Assembly: GCA_000403215.2 (NCBI GenBank) | Contig: KE159560.1 | Coordinates: forward strand, 287,983-351,982 | From: Lachnospiraceae bacterium A4 | GTDB taxonomy: Bacteria; Bacillota; Clostridia; Lachnospirales; Lachnospiraceae | Length of the DNA stretch: 64,000 bases | Direction of reading: 5' to 3' | Shown here: in pieces, positions 44,078 through 53,902 of the stretch | How the letters are laid out: each line of letters starts with the position of its first letter | Position numbering within the stretch: the stretch's first letter is position 1 | Position numbers and translations under genes: made by a program | Notes under the pieces: model-generated | Told to the model about the DNA's origin: nothing | What the model saw: the letters and a program-made list of their open reading frames with translations, nothing else | Database searches by the model: none

Positions 44078-45250
44078 ATGGGAAAAAGACTTGTGCACAC
44101 GCCAGAGGGCGTTCGTGACATCTATGGAAAAGAATATGCCAACAAACAGAATATCCAGAAGCTTTTTGGCGAGATACTTCATCGTTACGGTTATCAGGCG
44201 ATTCAGACGCCGACTTTTGAATTTTTTGATGTGTTCAGCCGTGAAATCGGCACGACACCCTCCAAAGAATTATATAAATTTTTTGACAAAGAGGGCAATA
44301 CGCTAGTACTGAGACCAGATTTTACTCCTTCCATCGCGCGGTGCGCCGCGAAGTATTTTATGGACGAGACGATTCCACTCCGGTTCTGCTACTCCGGTAA
44401 TAATTTTATCAACACCAGCGATTTGCAGGGCAAATTAAAAGAGACAACACAGATGGGCGCGGAGCTGCTTGGCGATGCGTCGCCGGAGGCAGATGCAGAG
44501 ATGCTCGCCATGCTTGTTGAGGCGCTGCGCAATGCCGGATTACAAGAATTTCAGGTATCCGTGGGACAAATCGAGTATTTTAAAGGCTTATGTGCCAATG
44601 CGGCGCTTGACGAGGAGACCGAACTGGCGCTGCGCGAGTTCATATCCAACAGAAACGAATTTGGCGCACAAGAGCTTTTGTTAGAAAAAAATATACCAGC
44701 TGACTCCGTCAAGGCACTTCTGAGTGTAAACAGCCTGTTTGGCACCTATGATATTTTGGATAAAGCCTTGGCGTGTGCGGATAACCAGCGTTCCCGAAAT
44801 GCCATCATGCACTTAAAACAGGTGTATGAGCTGTTAAAGGTTTATGGCGTGGACCAGTACATATCGTTTGACTTGGCTATGGTCAGCAAGTACAATTATT
44901 ACACAGGCATCATTTTCAGCGCCTACACATATCAGGCGGGAAGCGCCATCGCAAAGGGCGGCAGATATGACAACCTGCTTGAAAAATTTGGGAAGCCTGC
45001 ACCGGCTACAGGATTTGTCGTTATGATTGATGATCTTGTGTCAGCGCTGACGCGTCAGAAATGTTGTCCCGCACTGGAAAACAACACGATTCTGCTGGTG
45101 TACACCGATGATTTTGATAAGGCTGTGGCAGAGGCGAGAGCGTACAGAGCGCAAAACTATGCTACGGTTTTGATGAAGCAGGAGCAGCCCCGAACGCATT
45201 ACACAGAATTTGCAGAAAAACATCATATTTCACAAGTTATATTTCTATAA
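44078..45250 (+). CDS. hisZ: ATP phosphoribosyltransferase regulatory subunit HisZ
   Basis: 390 residues; a HisRS-like paralogue that forms an active complex with short HisG and carries the histidine feedback site. Seen: LHTPEGVRDIYGKEY-type start, LRPDFTPSIARCAAKYF (the class II aminoacyl-tRNA synthetase motif 2-like region), and YNYYTGIIFSAY and KGGRYDNLLEKFG (motif 3-like) regions; the short length without an anticodon domain separates it from HisS. hisG is 17 bases downstream and is the short form, as expected. First gene of the his operon. Confidence 0.93.
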   Translation: MGKRLVHTPEGVRDIYGKEYANKQNIQKLFGEILHRYGYQAIQTPTFEFFDVFSREIGTTPSKELYKFFDKEGNTLVLRPDFTPSIARCAAKYFMDETIPLRFCYSGNNFINTSDLQGKLKETTQMGAELLGDASPEADAEMLAMLVEALRNAGLQEFQVSVGQIEYFKGLCANAALDEETELALREFISNRNEFGAQELLLEKNIPADSVKALLSVNSLFGTYDILDKALACADNQRSRNAIMHLKQVYELLKVYGVDQYISFDLAMVSKYNYYTGIIFSAYTYQAGSAIAKGGRYDNLLEKFGKPAPATGFVVMIDDLVSALTRQKCCPALENNTILLVYTDDFDKAVAEARAYRAQNYATVLMKQEQPRTHYTEFAEKHHISQVIFL

Positions 45251-45267
45251 AAAGGGAGGTATTTGAG

Positions 45268-45924
45268 ATGAACAGACAGACAGAAGAGATGCGATACCTT
45301 ACCTTTGCACTCGGTAAGGGACGGCTTGCCAGCAAGACATTAGAGCTTCTTGAAAAAATCGGGATAACCTGTGAGGAAATGAAGGATAAAAGCTCACGAA
45401 AATTAATCTTTGTCAATGAGGACTTAAAACTCAAATTCTTTCTGGCAAAAGGTCCAGATGTGCCTACTTATGTGGAATACGGCGCAGCGGATATCGGTGT
45501 GGTGGGCAGTGATACCATTCTCGAGGAAAACCGCAGAGTGTATGAAGTTCTCGACCTCGGTTTCGGCAAATGCCGCATGTGCGTGTGCGGTCCGGCTTCA
45601 GCAAGAGAACTGTTGCAGCATCATGAGATGATCCGCGTGGCGACCAAATATCCCAAAATCGCAAAGGATTATTTCTATAATCAAAAACACCAGACAGTCG
45701 ATATCATTAAATTAAACGGTTCTGTTGAATTAGGACCGATCGTCGGGCTCAGCGATGTGATTGTGGATATCGTTGAGACTGGTTCCACCTTAAAGGAAAA
45801 CGGGCTGGAGGTTCTGGAGGAAATCTGCCCGCTTTCCGCGCGAATGATTGTCAATCAAGTCAGCATGAAAATGGAAGCGCAGCGAATCAAAAAATTACTA
45901 CAGGCACTCAAGGAGGCAGCGTAA
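45268..45924 (+). CDS. hisG: ATP phosphoribosyltransferase, short form HisG
   Basis: 218 residues; first step of histidine synthesis, joining ATP and PRPP. FALGKGRLA near the N-terminus, YVEYGAADIGVVGSDTILE, and VDIVETGSTLKENGLEVLEE with the PRPP-binding segment. The length fits the HisG(S) class, which needs HisZ and lacks the C-terminal regulatory domain. A shorter start at the second Met (MRYLTFALGKGRLA) is possible; the ATG at 45268 has the better SD (gggagg, 8 bases). Confidence 0.96.
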   Translation: MNRQTEEMRYLTFALGKGRLASKTLELLEKIGITCEEMKDKSSRKLIFVNEDLKLKFFLAKGPDVPTYVEYGAADIGVVGSDTILEENRRVYEVLDLGFGKCRMCVCGPASARELLQHHEMIRVATKYPKIAKDYFYNQKHQTVDIIKLNGSVELGPIVGLSDVIVDIVETGSTLKENGLEVLEEICPLSARMIVNQVSMKMEAQRIKKLLQALKEAA

Positions 45925-45925
45925 A

Positions 45926-47221
45926 ATGATGAAAATAGTAAAATTAACAAACGATACCAAGCAGAATCTGCTGGAAACCTTATTAAAAAGAAGCACGAAT
46001 GATTATGGGGACTACGAAAAAGTAGTCGCTGAGATTATCGAAGCAGTCAAGGAGCGCAAAGAGGAGGCAGTCTTTGAATATTCGCTGAAATTTGACAAAT
46101 GCACCATCACAAGAGAGAATTTCAAGGTCACAAAAGAGGAAATTGAGGCAGCCTATCAGGAATTAGATGCACATTTTATACAGGTCATGAAGGACTCTGC
46201 TGCCAATATCCGCGACTATCATGAGAAGCAAAAACGAAACAGCTGGTTTGACGCCAAGCCAGACGGAACCATCTTGGGACAGAAAATTACACCGATGCAG
46301 AATGTCGGCGTCTATGTGCCCGGCGGAAAAGCAGCCTATCCCTCCACAACCTTGATGAATGTCGTTCCGGCAAAAGTTGCAGGCGTTCCAAATATCATCA
46401 TGACCACCCCCGCAGGCGCAGATGGAAAGGTAAATCCCGCAACGCTTGTCGCGGCGGACATCGCAGGTGTGGACGCCATCTACAAAGTGGGCGGCGCGCA
46501 GGCGGTCGCAGCGCTTGCCTATGGAACTGAAATGCTGCCAAAGGTTGATAAGATTGTCGGCCCCGGAAATATCTTCGTGGCGCTTGCCAAGCGTGCTGTA
46601 TACGGACATGTCAGCATTGACTCAATCGCTGGTCCCTCCGAAATTCTGGTTCTTGCGGACGAGAGCGCTACCCCGCGGTATGTGGCGGCAGATCTCTTAT
46701 CTCAGGCAGAGCATGACGAGCTGGCATCTGCGATTCTGATCACCACAAGCGAGACGCTCGCAAAGAACGTCTCCGATGAAGTGGACCGTTTTCTCGAGGT
46801 GCTTGAGCGTAAGGATATCATACAGAAATCTCTTGAAAATTACGGATATATCCTTGTGGCGCCCGACATGGAGACAGCCATTGATGCCACAAACGAGATT
46901 GCTTCTGAGCACTTAGAAATTCTGACAAAGAATCCTTTTGACACCATGACAAGAATCCGAAACGCCGGTGCCATTTTCCTTGGGGAGTATTCCTCTGAAC
47001 CGCTGGGCGATTACTACGCAGGTCCCAACCATGTGCTTCCCACAAACGGCACTGCAAAATTCTTCTCACCGCTGAATGTGGATGACTATGTGAAAAAATC
47101 AAGCATTATCTGTTATTCCAAAGAAGCGCTGGAAAAGGTTCATGAGGATATCGAACTCTTTGCCCAGAAAGAAGGGCTGACTGCACACGCCAATTCAATC
47201 CGTGTGCGGTTTGAGCATTGA
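45926..47221 (+). CDS. hisD: Histidinol dehydrogenase
   Basis: 431 residues; oxidises histidinol to histidine with NAD in two steps. Family features: [61 protein letters not shown], and [21 protein letters not shown] with the zinc ligands (Gln, His, Asp, His). It starts 2 bases after hisG, with aggagg in the hisG coding end. Lacks only hisE-, hisI-type partners in this window. Confidence 0.97.
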   Translation: MMKIVKLTNDTKQNLLETLLKRSTNDYGDYEKVVAEIIEAVKERKEEAVFEYSLKFDKCTITRENFKVTKEEIEAAYQELDAHFIQVMKDSAANIRDYHEKQKRNSWFDAKPDGTILGQKITPMQNVGVYVPGGKAAYPSTTLMNVVPAKVAGVPNIIMTTPAGADGKVNPATLVAADIAGVDAIYKVGGAQAVAALAYGTEMLPKVDKIVGPGNIFVALAKRAVYGHVSIDSIAGPSEILVLADESATPRYVAADLLSQAEHDELASAILITTSETLAKNVSDEVDRFLEVLERKDIIQKSLENYGYILVAPDMETAIDATNEIASEHLEILTKNPFDTMTRIRNAGAIFLGEYSSEPLGDYYAGPNHVLPTNGTAKFFSPLNVDDYVKKSSIICYSKEALEKVHEDIELFAQKEGLTAHANSIRVRFEH

Positions 47222-47255
47222 CTTAGAAGCGTGTGATGGAGGATAAGAGATAATC

Positions 47256-47843
47256 ATGGAAAGAATCGCAGAAGTAACAAGAGAGACAAAAGAGACTTCT
47301 ATACATATGAAACTAAATCTGGACGGTGAGGGAAACGCCTCTGTCAATACGGGAATCGGCTTTTTTGACCACATGTTAGAGGGCTTTTCAAAGCATGGTT
47401 TTTTTGACTTATCACTGTCGGTAAAAGGAGACTTGCATGTGGACGGGCACCATACCGTTGAAGATACCGGCATTGTGCTGGGCACCGCGATTAAGGACGC
47501 CGTCGGCGACAAAAAAGGCATCAAACGGTACGGTTATTTTATTCTGCCGATGGACGACGCCTTAGCGCTCTGCGCGGTAGACCTCTGCGGCCGCCCCTAT
47601 CTGCAATTCGACTGTACCTTTCCCAATGATATGACAGGCGGATTTGACACGTCTCTGGTAAAAGAATTTTTTTATGCGGTATCATACAGCGCTGCCATGA
47701 ACATTCATGTGAAAATGCTAAACGGCGAGAACAGCCACCACATGATTGAGACAGTATTTAAAGCATTTGCAAAGGCACTCGATGACGCAGTGGCGATGGA
47801 CGCGCGCATCAAAGATGTACTTTCGACGAAAGGGAGTTTATAA
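47256..47843 (+). CDS. hisB: Imidazoleglycerol-phosphate dehydratase
   Basis: 195 residues, single-function HisB. The duplicated metal-binding motif DGHHTVEDTGI and NSHHMIE is clear, as are FFDHMLEGFSKHG and the C-terminal KGSL. It dehydrates IGP to imidazole acetol phosphate. Ends in a stop immediately followed by the ATG of a lysozyme gene. Confidence 0.97.
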   Translation: MERIAEVTRETKETSIHMKLNLDGEGNASVNTGIGFFDHMLEGFSKHGFFDLSLSVKGDLHVDGHHTVEDTGIVLGTAIKDAVGDKKGIKRYGYFILPMDDALALCAVDLCGRPYLQFDCTFPNDMTGGFDTSLVKEFFYAVSYSAAMNIHVKMLNGENSHHMIETVFKAFAKALDDAVAMDARIKDVLSTKGSL

Positions 47844-49376
47844 ATGAAAAAAGTGACACGTTTTCTCTGCACACTGCTTGCGGTATGTATGTTATGCAGT
47901 GTTCCGACAATGACCTCCGAAGCGGCAGTTGTAGAGCGGGGGATTGATGTCTCAAAATGGCAGGGACCGATTAACTGGCAGGCAGTGGCGCAGAGCGGTG
48001 TGACATTCGCCTTTATCCGGGTGGGAAATACGCTAAAAGGCATTGACGAATATTTTTATTATAACATGCTTGCCGCACAGCAGGCGGGAATCAAGACCGG
48101 CGTCTATATCTATTCCTATGCCAAAAATGTGCAGGAGGCAGCGCTGGAGGCGCAGTTTGTACTAAATGCAATTCAGAACGTACAGGTATCTTATCCTGTC
48201 GTGTGGGATGTGGAAGATAATGTCCACAAATCCCTCTCCCCTGAAATGCTGTCGCTGATGGCAAACACCTTCTGCGCGACGGTTGAGGCAGAGGGCTATT
48301 ATCCGATGGTCTATTCCAGCGCCAACTGGTACAAGGATCGGATTGGCCCTGTATTTTATGATAAATGGGTAGCACAGTGGGCTGCAACCTGTGATATTCC
48401 TGATGCTGCGGTATGGCAGTACACCAGCAAGGGCAGTGTTCCCGGCGTGAACGGAAATGTCGATATGGATTATGCACTCAAAGATTACTCCGCAAGCATT
48501 GTAAACACCGGCTGGGTTCCGAGAAAAGGCTATCTGTATTATTACATCAACTACAAAATGCAGCGGGGCTGGCTCGATCTGGGTGCTGCAAAGTATTATC
48601 TTGACCCCGCAGGACGTATGGTCACAGGCTGGCTGCCGTTAGAGGACAGTCTGTACTATCTACAGCCTGACGGTGTGATGGCAGTTGGATTTACGCCAAT
48701 TGGACTAGGAATGTACTGTTTTGGCGCAGATGGAAAAATGCTCACAGGACTTCAAAACCTCAATGGATTGTGTTACTATTTTGCACAAGATGGTGCCATG
48801 TACACAGGATTTCTTGATTTTCCAGAAGGAAAACGCTTCTTCTCCACAGACGGGCATATGTTTACAGGGCTGAATATTGTCAACAATAAATATTATTATT
48901 TTGATCAAACTGGCATCATGCAGACAGGCTGGCAGACAATTGGTGACCAGACATTCCTTTTTGCAGCGGACGGTTCCATGGTATATGGCTGGTATAACGA
49001 TGGCGTGTACAGTTATTACCTTTCAATGGTAGACGGGCACCGCTCGGTAGGCTGGCAGACAATTGAGGGCAGAACATATTTCTTTGATGAATCTGGACAC
49101 ATGATGACAGGTGCCGTGACATTGAATGGTCTTTCATACCTCTTTGCAGCGGACGGCACGATGTATACAGGCTGGTTCAACGATGGTGTCTCTGCAAAAT
49201 ATTACGAGGCAGACGGACATATGGCAATCGGTCTGACAACAATTGACGGAAGCGTGTACTACTTTGATATCAACGGTAATATGCAGACAGGCATTGTTGA
49301 GCTTGATGGAATCCCGTATATATTTGATGTTGACGGCAAAATGCTGCCACAGCCAGAGCCTGTGCAGCTTCCATAG
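47844..49376 (+). CDS. Secreted GH25 lysozyme with choline-binding-type repeats
   Basis: 510 residues. Signal peptide about 1-27 (KKVTRFLCTLLAVCMLCSVPTMTSEA). Catalytic GH25 domain about 32-220: DVSKWQG and WDVEDN (acidic residues of the active site), ending NVDMDYALKDY. The rest is about 13 tandem CW_binding_1 repeats of about 20 residues (motifs such as GWQTIGDQTFLFAADGSMVYG and TGLNIVNNKYYYFDQTG), which bind choline or other wall polymers. Expected to act outside the cell on peptidoglycan. It abuts hisB with no gap, so it shares the his transcript unless a promoter lies within hisB; such a pairing is unusual. Confidence 0.93.
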   Translation: MKKVTRFLCTLLAVCMLCSVPTMTSEAAVVERGIDVSKWQGPINWQAVAQSGVTFAFIRVGNTLKGIDEYFYYNMLAAQQAGIKTGVYIYSYAKNVQEAALEAQFVLNAIQNVQVSYPVVWDVEDNVHKSLSPEMLSLMANTFCATVEAEGYYPMVYSSANWYKDRIGPVFYDKWVAQWAATCDIPDAAVWQYTSKGSVPGVNGNVDMDYALKDYSASIVNTGWVPRKGYLYYYINYKMQRGWLDLGAAKYYLDPAGRMVTGWLPLEDSLYYLQPDGVMAVGFTPIGLGMYCFGADGKMLTGLQNLNGLCYYFAQDGAMYTGFLDFPEGKRFFSTDGHMFTGLNIVNNKYYYFDQTGIMQTGWQTIGDQTFLFAADGSMVYGWYNDGVYSYYLSMVDGHRSVGWQTIEGRTYFFDESGHMMTGAVTLNGLSYLFAADGTMYTGWFNDGVSAKYYEADGHMAIGLTTIDGSVYYFDINGNMQTGIVELDGIPYIFDVDGKMLPQPEPVQLP

Positions 49377-49395
49377 TAGAAGAAATAGGTAAAAT

Positions 49396-51264
49396 ATGAG
49401 AAATTTAGCATTAAGTGATGAAATATTAATGAAGGTTGAAAAACCTGCACGCTATATAGGCAACGAAGTAAACAGTGTAATCAAAAGCAAACCTGACATC
49501 TCTGTCAGGTTTGCAATGTGTTTTCCAGATGTGTATGAGATTGGCATGTCGCATCTTGGAATACAGATTCTTTATGACATGCTAAACCAGTTTGAGGATA
49601 CATGGTGTGAGCGTGTCTACTCTCCGTGGCCGGATTTAGACGCGGTTATGCGCGAGAAAAAAATACCGCTGTTTGCGCTGGAATCGCAGGACCCGATCAA
49701 AGAGTTTGATTTTCTGGGCATTACGATTCAGTATGAAATGTGTTATACCAATATTCTGCAAATCTTGGATTTATCGCAGATTCCACTCATCGCCGCAGAG
49801 AGGACATGGGCGCACCCGATTGTCATTGGCGGGGGGCCATGCTGTTCTAATCCAGAACCCATTGCAGAATTTTTTGATATCTTTTATATCGGAGAGGGCG
49901 AGACACAGTACCGCGCACTGTTAAATTTATATCAATCATGCCGCGATGCAGGCATGTCCCGAACGTCGTTTCTTGCAGAAGCCGCCAAAATACCCGGAAT
50001 GTATGTTCCGCAGTTTTATGAAGTGACCTATCACGAAGATGGTACAATACAATCCTTTGAACCCACGCGCGCAGACATTCCCAGAACCATTCTCAAAGAG
50101 ATTGTCACTGATTTGTCCAATACGTATTATCCCGAAAAACCTGTTGTGCCGTTTATCAAGTGCACACAGGACAGGGTAGTGCTTGAAATCCAGCGGGGCT
50201 GTATCCGCGGATGCCGTTTTTGTCAGGCTGGACAGCTCTATCGCCCTGTGCGGGAGCGCGACGTGGAGATGCTGAAAAACTATGCGGTAAAAATGCTTGA
50301 TCATACAGGATATGACGAGATTTCACTCAGCTCTTTGAGCTCCAGCGATTATTCACATCTTGAAGAGCTTGTCACCTTCTTGATAGACAAATGCAAGGAA
50401 AAGAAAGTCAATATATCGCTGCCATCTCTTCGCATTGATGCCTTTTCACTTGATGTCATGGAAAAAGTGCAAGATGTCAGAAAAAGCAGCCTGACTTTTG
50501 CGCCGGAGGCAGGAAGCCAGCGTTTGAGAAATGTGATCAATAAGGGACTGACAGAGGAAGTCATCTTAAAGGGTGCCACCTTGGCATTTGAGGGCGGCTG
50601 GAACCGCGTCAAGCTCTATTTTATGCTTGGACTGCCCACAGAGACAGAGGAGGACATTCGCGGAATCGCAGAGCTTTCGAATAAGATTGCCGTCGCTTTT
50701 TATGATACTGTGCCAAAGGAAAAAAGAACTGGCAAGGTACAGATTGTTGCCAGCACCTCCTTTTTTATTCCAAAACCCTTTACCCCGTTCCAGTGGGCAC
50801 CCCAGTGTACCAAAGAACAGTTTTTGGAGAAAGCATACATGACGCGGAGAGCAATTTCAGAGCAGCTCAACCAAAAGAGTATCAAATATAACTGGCACGA
50901 AGCGGACGCAAGTGTCATGGAGGGCATCTTAGCCCGCGGTGACAGGCGTTTGAGCAAACCTATTTTGAAGGCATACCAAAAAGGCTGTATCTTTGACGCA
51001 TGGGGCGAATATTACAAGCATGATGTTTGGACAGAAACTTTTGAAGAGTGCGGTATTGATACTGATTTTTACACGACGCGCGCGCGCAGTCTGGACGAAA
51101 TCTTCCCGTGGGATTTTATCGACTGTGGTATCACAAAGGAATTTTTAAAGAAAGAATGGCAGCGCGCACTGGAGGAACAGCTCACGCCAAACTGTCAACA
51201 GCAGTGTAATGCCTGCGGCGCCGCCAGATACCACTGCGGCATATGCAGCACAGCGCGTTCCTGA
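49396..51264 (+). CDS. TIGR03960 family radical SAM protein with B12-binding-like domain
   Basis: 622 residues. N-terminal cobalamin-like Rossmann region (FPDVYEIGMSHLGIQILYDML), conserved IIGGGPCCSNPEP, then the radical SAM CxxxCxxC in QRGCIRGCRFCQAGQLYRP and ITFAPEAGSQRLRNVINK-type sequence; the C-terminus carries four cysteines (CQQQCNACGAARYHCGIC) that could hold another cluster. Partner of the following DUF2344 gene; both are conserved beside ribosomal protein and RNase G genes in Firmicutes. Substrate unknown. Confidence 0.9.
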   Translation: MRNLALSDEILMKVEKPARYIGNEVNSVIKSKPDISVRFAMCFPDVYEIGMSHLGIQILYDMLNQFEDTWCERVYSPWPDLDAVMREKKIPLFALESQDPIKEFDFLGITIQYEMCYTNILQILDLSQIPLIAAERTWAHPIVIGGGPCCSNPEPIAEFFDIFYIGEGETQYRALLNLYQSCRDAGMSRTSFLAEAAKIPGMYVPQFYEVTYHEDGTIQSFEPTRADIPRTILKEIVTDLSNTYYPEKPVVPFIKCTQDRVVLEIQRGCIRGCRFCQAGQLYRPVRERDVEMLKNYAVKMLDHTGYDEISLSSLSSSDYSHLEELVTFLIDKCKEKKVNISLPSLRIDAFSLDVMEKVQDVRKSSLTFAPEAGSQRLRNVINKGLTEEVILKGATLAFEGGWNRVKLYFMLGLPTETEEDIRGIAELSNKIAVAFYDTVPKEKRTGKVQIVASTSFFIPKPFTPFQWAPQCTKEQFLEKAYMTRRAISEQLNQKSIKYNWHEADASVMEGILARGDRRLSKPILKAYQKGCIFDAWGEYYKHDVWTETFEECGIDTDFYTTRARSLDEIFPWDFIDCGITKEFLKKEWQRALEEQLTPNCQQQCNACGAARYHCGICSTARS

Positions 51265-51292
51265 CAAAAATGCCAGACCAAGGAGGTTCTCA

Positions 51293-52003
51293 GTGAAAGT
51301 AAGAGTTAAATTTTCAAAACATGGTGTGCTTAGATTTATAGGACATCTTGATGTAATGCGGTATTTCCAGAAAGCGATCCGCCGCGCCGGGATTGATATT
51401 GCCTATTCGGCAGGCTTTAGCCCGCACCAGATTATGTCCTTTGCCGCGCCGCTTGGCGTAGGGCTTGAGAGCAATGGCGAATATATGGATATCGAGGTGC
51501 ATTCCCTGACAAGCACAAAGGAGTTTGTGGATACGCTCAATGCGCAGATGGTTGACGGCATCGAAGTTCTCGAAGCGCGCCTCCTCCCGGACAATGCCGG
51601 AAATGCAATGGCAAGCGTCGCGGCTGCACGTTACACTATTACCTTCCGCGAACAATACCAGCCAGCCTTTTTGACGCAGTCAGCGATTAATGACTTTATG
51701 AGTCAAAGCGAAATTACGGTGACGAAAAAGACCAAAAAAAGCGAAGCCACGTTTGATATCAAACCCTTTATATATGAGTGCAGTTTTCATGAAGAAAATC
51801 ACGCGCTTACGCTGACTGTCGATGCGAGCAGTGCGAACAATATCAAGCCTTCTCTTGTAATCAAAGCCTTCTATGAGCGAAACCAGCAGCCATTTGACGA
51901 GTTTGGACTGTTTATTACAAGGGAGGAGACTTACACCAATCGCGGGACGCCAGACGCTGTTTCGCTCATACCGCTTGGCGCAGTTGGGAGTGAATGCAAA
52001 TGA
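51293..52003 (+). CDS. TIGR03936 / DUF2344 radical SAM-associated protein
   Basis: 236 residues from a GTG at 51293 that follows aggagg by 6 bases; a longer frame starts inside the previous gene. Sequence KVRVKFSKHGVLRFIGHLDVMR (RNA-binding-like start), SAGFSPHQIMSFAAPLGVG, and a C-terminal KPFIYECSFHEENHALTL. Always found with TIGR03960. The last bases overlap the RNase G-like gene (ATGA). Confidence 0.88.
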   Translation: MKVRVKFSKHGVLRFIGHLDVMRYFQKAIRRAGIDIAYSAGFSPHQIMSFAAPLGVGLESNGEYMDIEVHSLTSTKEFVDTLNAQMVDGIEVLEARLLPDNAGNAMASVAAARYTITFREQYQPAFLTQSAINDFMSQSEITVTKKTKKSEATFDIKPFIYECSFHEENHALTLTVDASSANNIKPSLVIKAFYERNQQPFDEFGLFITREETYTNRGTPDAVSLIPLGAVGSECK

Positions 52004-53238
52004 GTGATATGCGCTATATTATTACAGAATACTGTCATCGCGACACCAAAGGGGTTCTTGCGTTTTCTCTTGATTCCAAGACGAATCAAATGCAGTCTGT
52101 AAATTTTACCTCTTATGACCAACGCAATGACCATGTAACCATCGGTGATATTTTTGTGGCGAAAGTGCTCAATGTCTCAAAGCAGCTTCAAGCGGCATTT
52201 ATTCTCTACGCGCCCAACCAAAAGGGGTATCTGCCTATTCATGCAGACTACAAGCCTGTCCTCACAAACCGCAAATATGACGGGAGAATCTTAGCAGGCG
52301 ACGAACTTCTTGTTCAATTGGAGAAAGAAGCCGTGCGGACAAAAGAGCCTGTATTTACTATGAATCTGTCTCTTGCTGGCAAATACAGTGTGGTTTCCTA
52401 TGCAAATACCTACAAAGGCATCTCCAAAAAATGCACCAAATTAGAAAGAGAGCAGCTTCGGGCTGCCATTCCGCAGGCGCTTGCGTTCGGCGTTGTGATT
52501 CGCACAAATGCGGCAGCCCTGTTACAGTATTCAGAAACGGCGGAAGCCGCCGACTGCTTGCAGCCTGTCAAAGAAGAAATTCTTTATCTAAACCAGCGAA
52601 TGACGGCACTGCTTCAAGAGGGCATTCACCGGACATGTTTCAGCCGCATTTGGCAGTCGCCGCCTCTATATCTGACAAAGCTGCGGGACGAGGGCTTTAC
52701 TTATCAGCAGGTAGTTACAGATCATTGTGCCTTATACGACGAACTAAAAGACTTTGCGGCGCTTTATATGCCAGAACAGTCCGCAGCTATTTCCTTGTAT
52801 CAGGATACTTCCTATCCATTACAAAAACTGTACCGCGTAGAAACACACTTGTCGGAGCTGCTCTCCAGAAAAGTATGGCTAAAATCCGGTGCCTACCTCA
52901 TCATAGACAAAACAGAAGCTATGTATGTCATAGATGTCAATTCCGGGAAAAATGTCACAAAGAAAGAATCTGCGGAATATATTTACCAGATTAATCTCGA
53001 AGCAGCAAACGAAATTATGCGCCAGATGCGGCTCAGAAATCTGGCAGGTATGATTTTAATTGACTTTATCAATATGGAAGAGCAGCGTTTTATAGATGCA
53101 CTGTTGCAGGAGTTAAGGGTTTTGGCAAAAAAGGACCCTATTCAGACCACAATCGTTGATCTCACCGCGCTCGGACTTGTAGAAATCACGCGCAGAAAGA
53201 CCACAAAATCGCTGGCAGAACAGCTTGGGGAGAGCTAA
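52000..53238 (+). CDS. rng: Ribonuclease E/G family protein
   Basis: 412 residues from the ATG at 52000 (gggag 9 bases upstream; an ATG at 51994 is too close). N-terminal S1-like domain (DHVTIGDIFVAKVLNVSKQLQAAFILY and GYLPIHADYKP), catalytic region with VIDVNSGKNVTKKESAEYIYQ and MILIDFINME, the acidic residues of the RNase E/G metal site. The protein ends at TRRKTTKSLAEQLGES, so it lacks the Zn-link CxxC that follows in Escherichia coli RNase G. It would process rRNA or decay intermediates; tetramerisation via the zinc link is unlikely. Confidence 0.88.
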   Translation: MSDMRYIITEYCHRDTKGVLAFSLDSKTNQMQSVNFTSYDQRNDHVTIGDIFVAKVLNVSKQLQAAFILYAPNQKGYLPIHADYKPVLTNRKYDGRILAGDELLVQLEKEAVRTKEPVFTMNLSLAGKYSVVSYANTYKGISKKCTKLEREQLRAAIPQALAFGVVIRTNAAALLQYSETAEAADCLQPVKEEILYLNQRMTALLQEGIHRTCFSRIWQSPPLYLTKLRDEGFTYQQVVTDHCALYDELKDFAALYMPEQSAAISLYQDTSYPLQKLYRVETHLSELLSRKVWLKSGAYLIIDKTEAMYVIDVNSGKNVTKKESAEYIYQINLEAANEIMRQMRLRNLAGMILIDFINMEEQRFIDALLQELRVLAKKDPIQTTIVDLTALGLVEITRRKTTKSLAEQLGES

Positions 53239-53239
53239 T

Positions 53240-53740
53240 ATGAAAAAGAAACTGCCTATTATCATCGGTATCTGTATTTTTATATATGCTGTTATATTTG
53301 GCATCATCATAGCAGGAACAATTCTTTTGCCCGCGTATGTCTATGAGAATGAGAAGCTCATTGCCAGTGAACTGAACGCTGTAAACAAATTGAAATACTA
53401 TCAAACTGTGCATGATGGAATCACCACAATATCATGCAGCAAAATGACAGGTATGGAGACTGTCTGGAAATACAGTGCTTCCGAAGATGTGACAATACAG
53501 ATGTATTATACACTGCAAGTGACAGACGGCAAAGCGAAACTAATCTTCGTACCGCCCGGCGATGCCAGCGTTCTATTGGCAGAGCAGGACAGCGCCGCCC
53601 CAAAATCCACTGTCTCTGACGCAGCACCAGCTACAGAACAACAGTGCACATTGGATTTGAAAAAGGGGCGGAACAAAATCAAGATTGTCTGCGAGAAAGG
53701 GACATCTTTTGAACTTTCGTTCCATGCAGCTTCATTGTAA
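53240..53740 (+). CDS. Membrane-anchored exported protein of unknown function
   Basis: 166 residues from the ATG at 53240, which overlaps the end of the RNase gene region with SD ggggagag. Signal anchor about 4-32 (KKKLPIIIGICIFIYAVIFGIIIAG), then a beta-rich extracellular part with CSKMTGMETVWKYSASED, an acidic linker and KGRNKIKIVCEKGTSFELSFHAAS. The pattern of two cysteines could form a disulfide. No recognised family. Confidence 0.6.
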   Translation: MKKKLPIIIGICIFIYAVIFGIIIAGTILLPAYVYENEKLIASELNAVNKLKYYQTVHDGITTISCSKMTGMETVWKYSASEDVTIQMYYTLQVTDGKAKLIFVPPGDASVLLAEQDSAAPKSTVSDAAPATEQQCTLDLKKGRNKIKIVCEKGTSFELSFHAASL

Positions 53741-53792
53741 ATCCAGATCAAACAAACAAAATAGACAGACAAAATAGATTCTGAAAAAAGCA

Positions 53793-53821
53793 TTGACAAG
53801 CGCCCCCAACAATGCTACTAT
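53793..53821 (+). promoter_or_regulatory. Promoter of the rplU-prp-rpmA-obgE group
   Basis: TTGACA (53793-53798) and TACTAT (53816-53821), spacer 17, before the L21 leader. Confidence 0.75.
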
Positions 53822-53827
53822 ATATGA

Positions 53828-53890
53828 GTATGCCGCATAATTAGGTTCAAGTGTATCTAAGATACCACCAAAGTTAGCGAGTAATTATTT
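53828..53890 (+). ncRNA. Likely ribosomal protein L21 leader (autoregulatory RNA)
   Basis: The UTR between the promoter and rplU contains the hairpin GTATC-TAA-GATAC (about 53851-53863), a conserved-looking AGGTTCAAGTG before it and CCACCAAAGTTAGCGAG after it. In Firmicutes, an L21 leader that senses ribosomal protein L21 occupies this place. Call is by position and partial structure; no covariance model was run. Confidence 0.5.
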
Positions 53891-53902
53891 AGGAGGTGCA
53901 AT

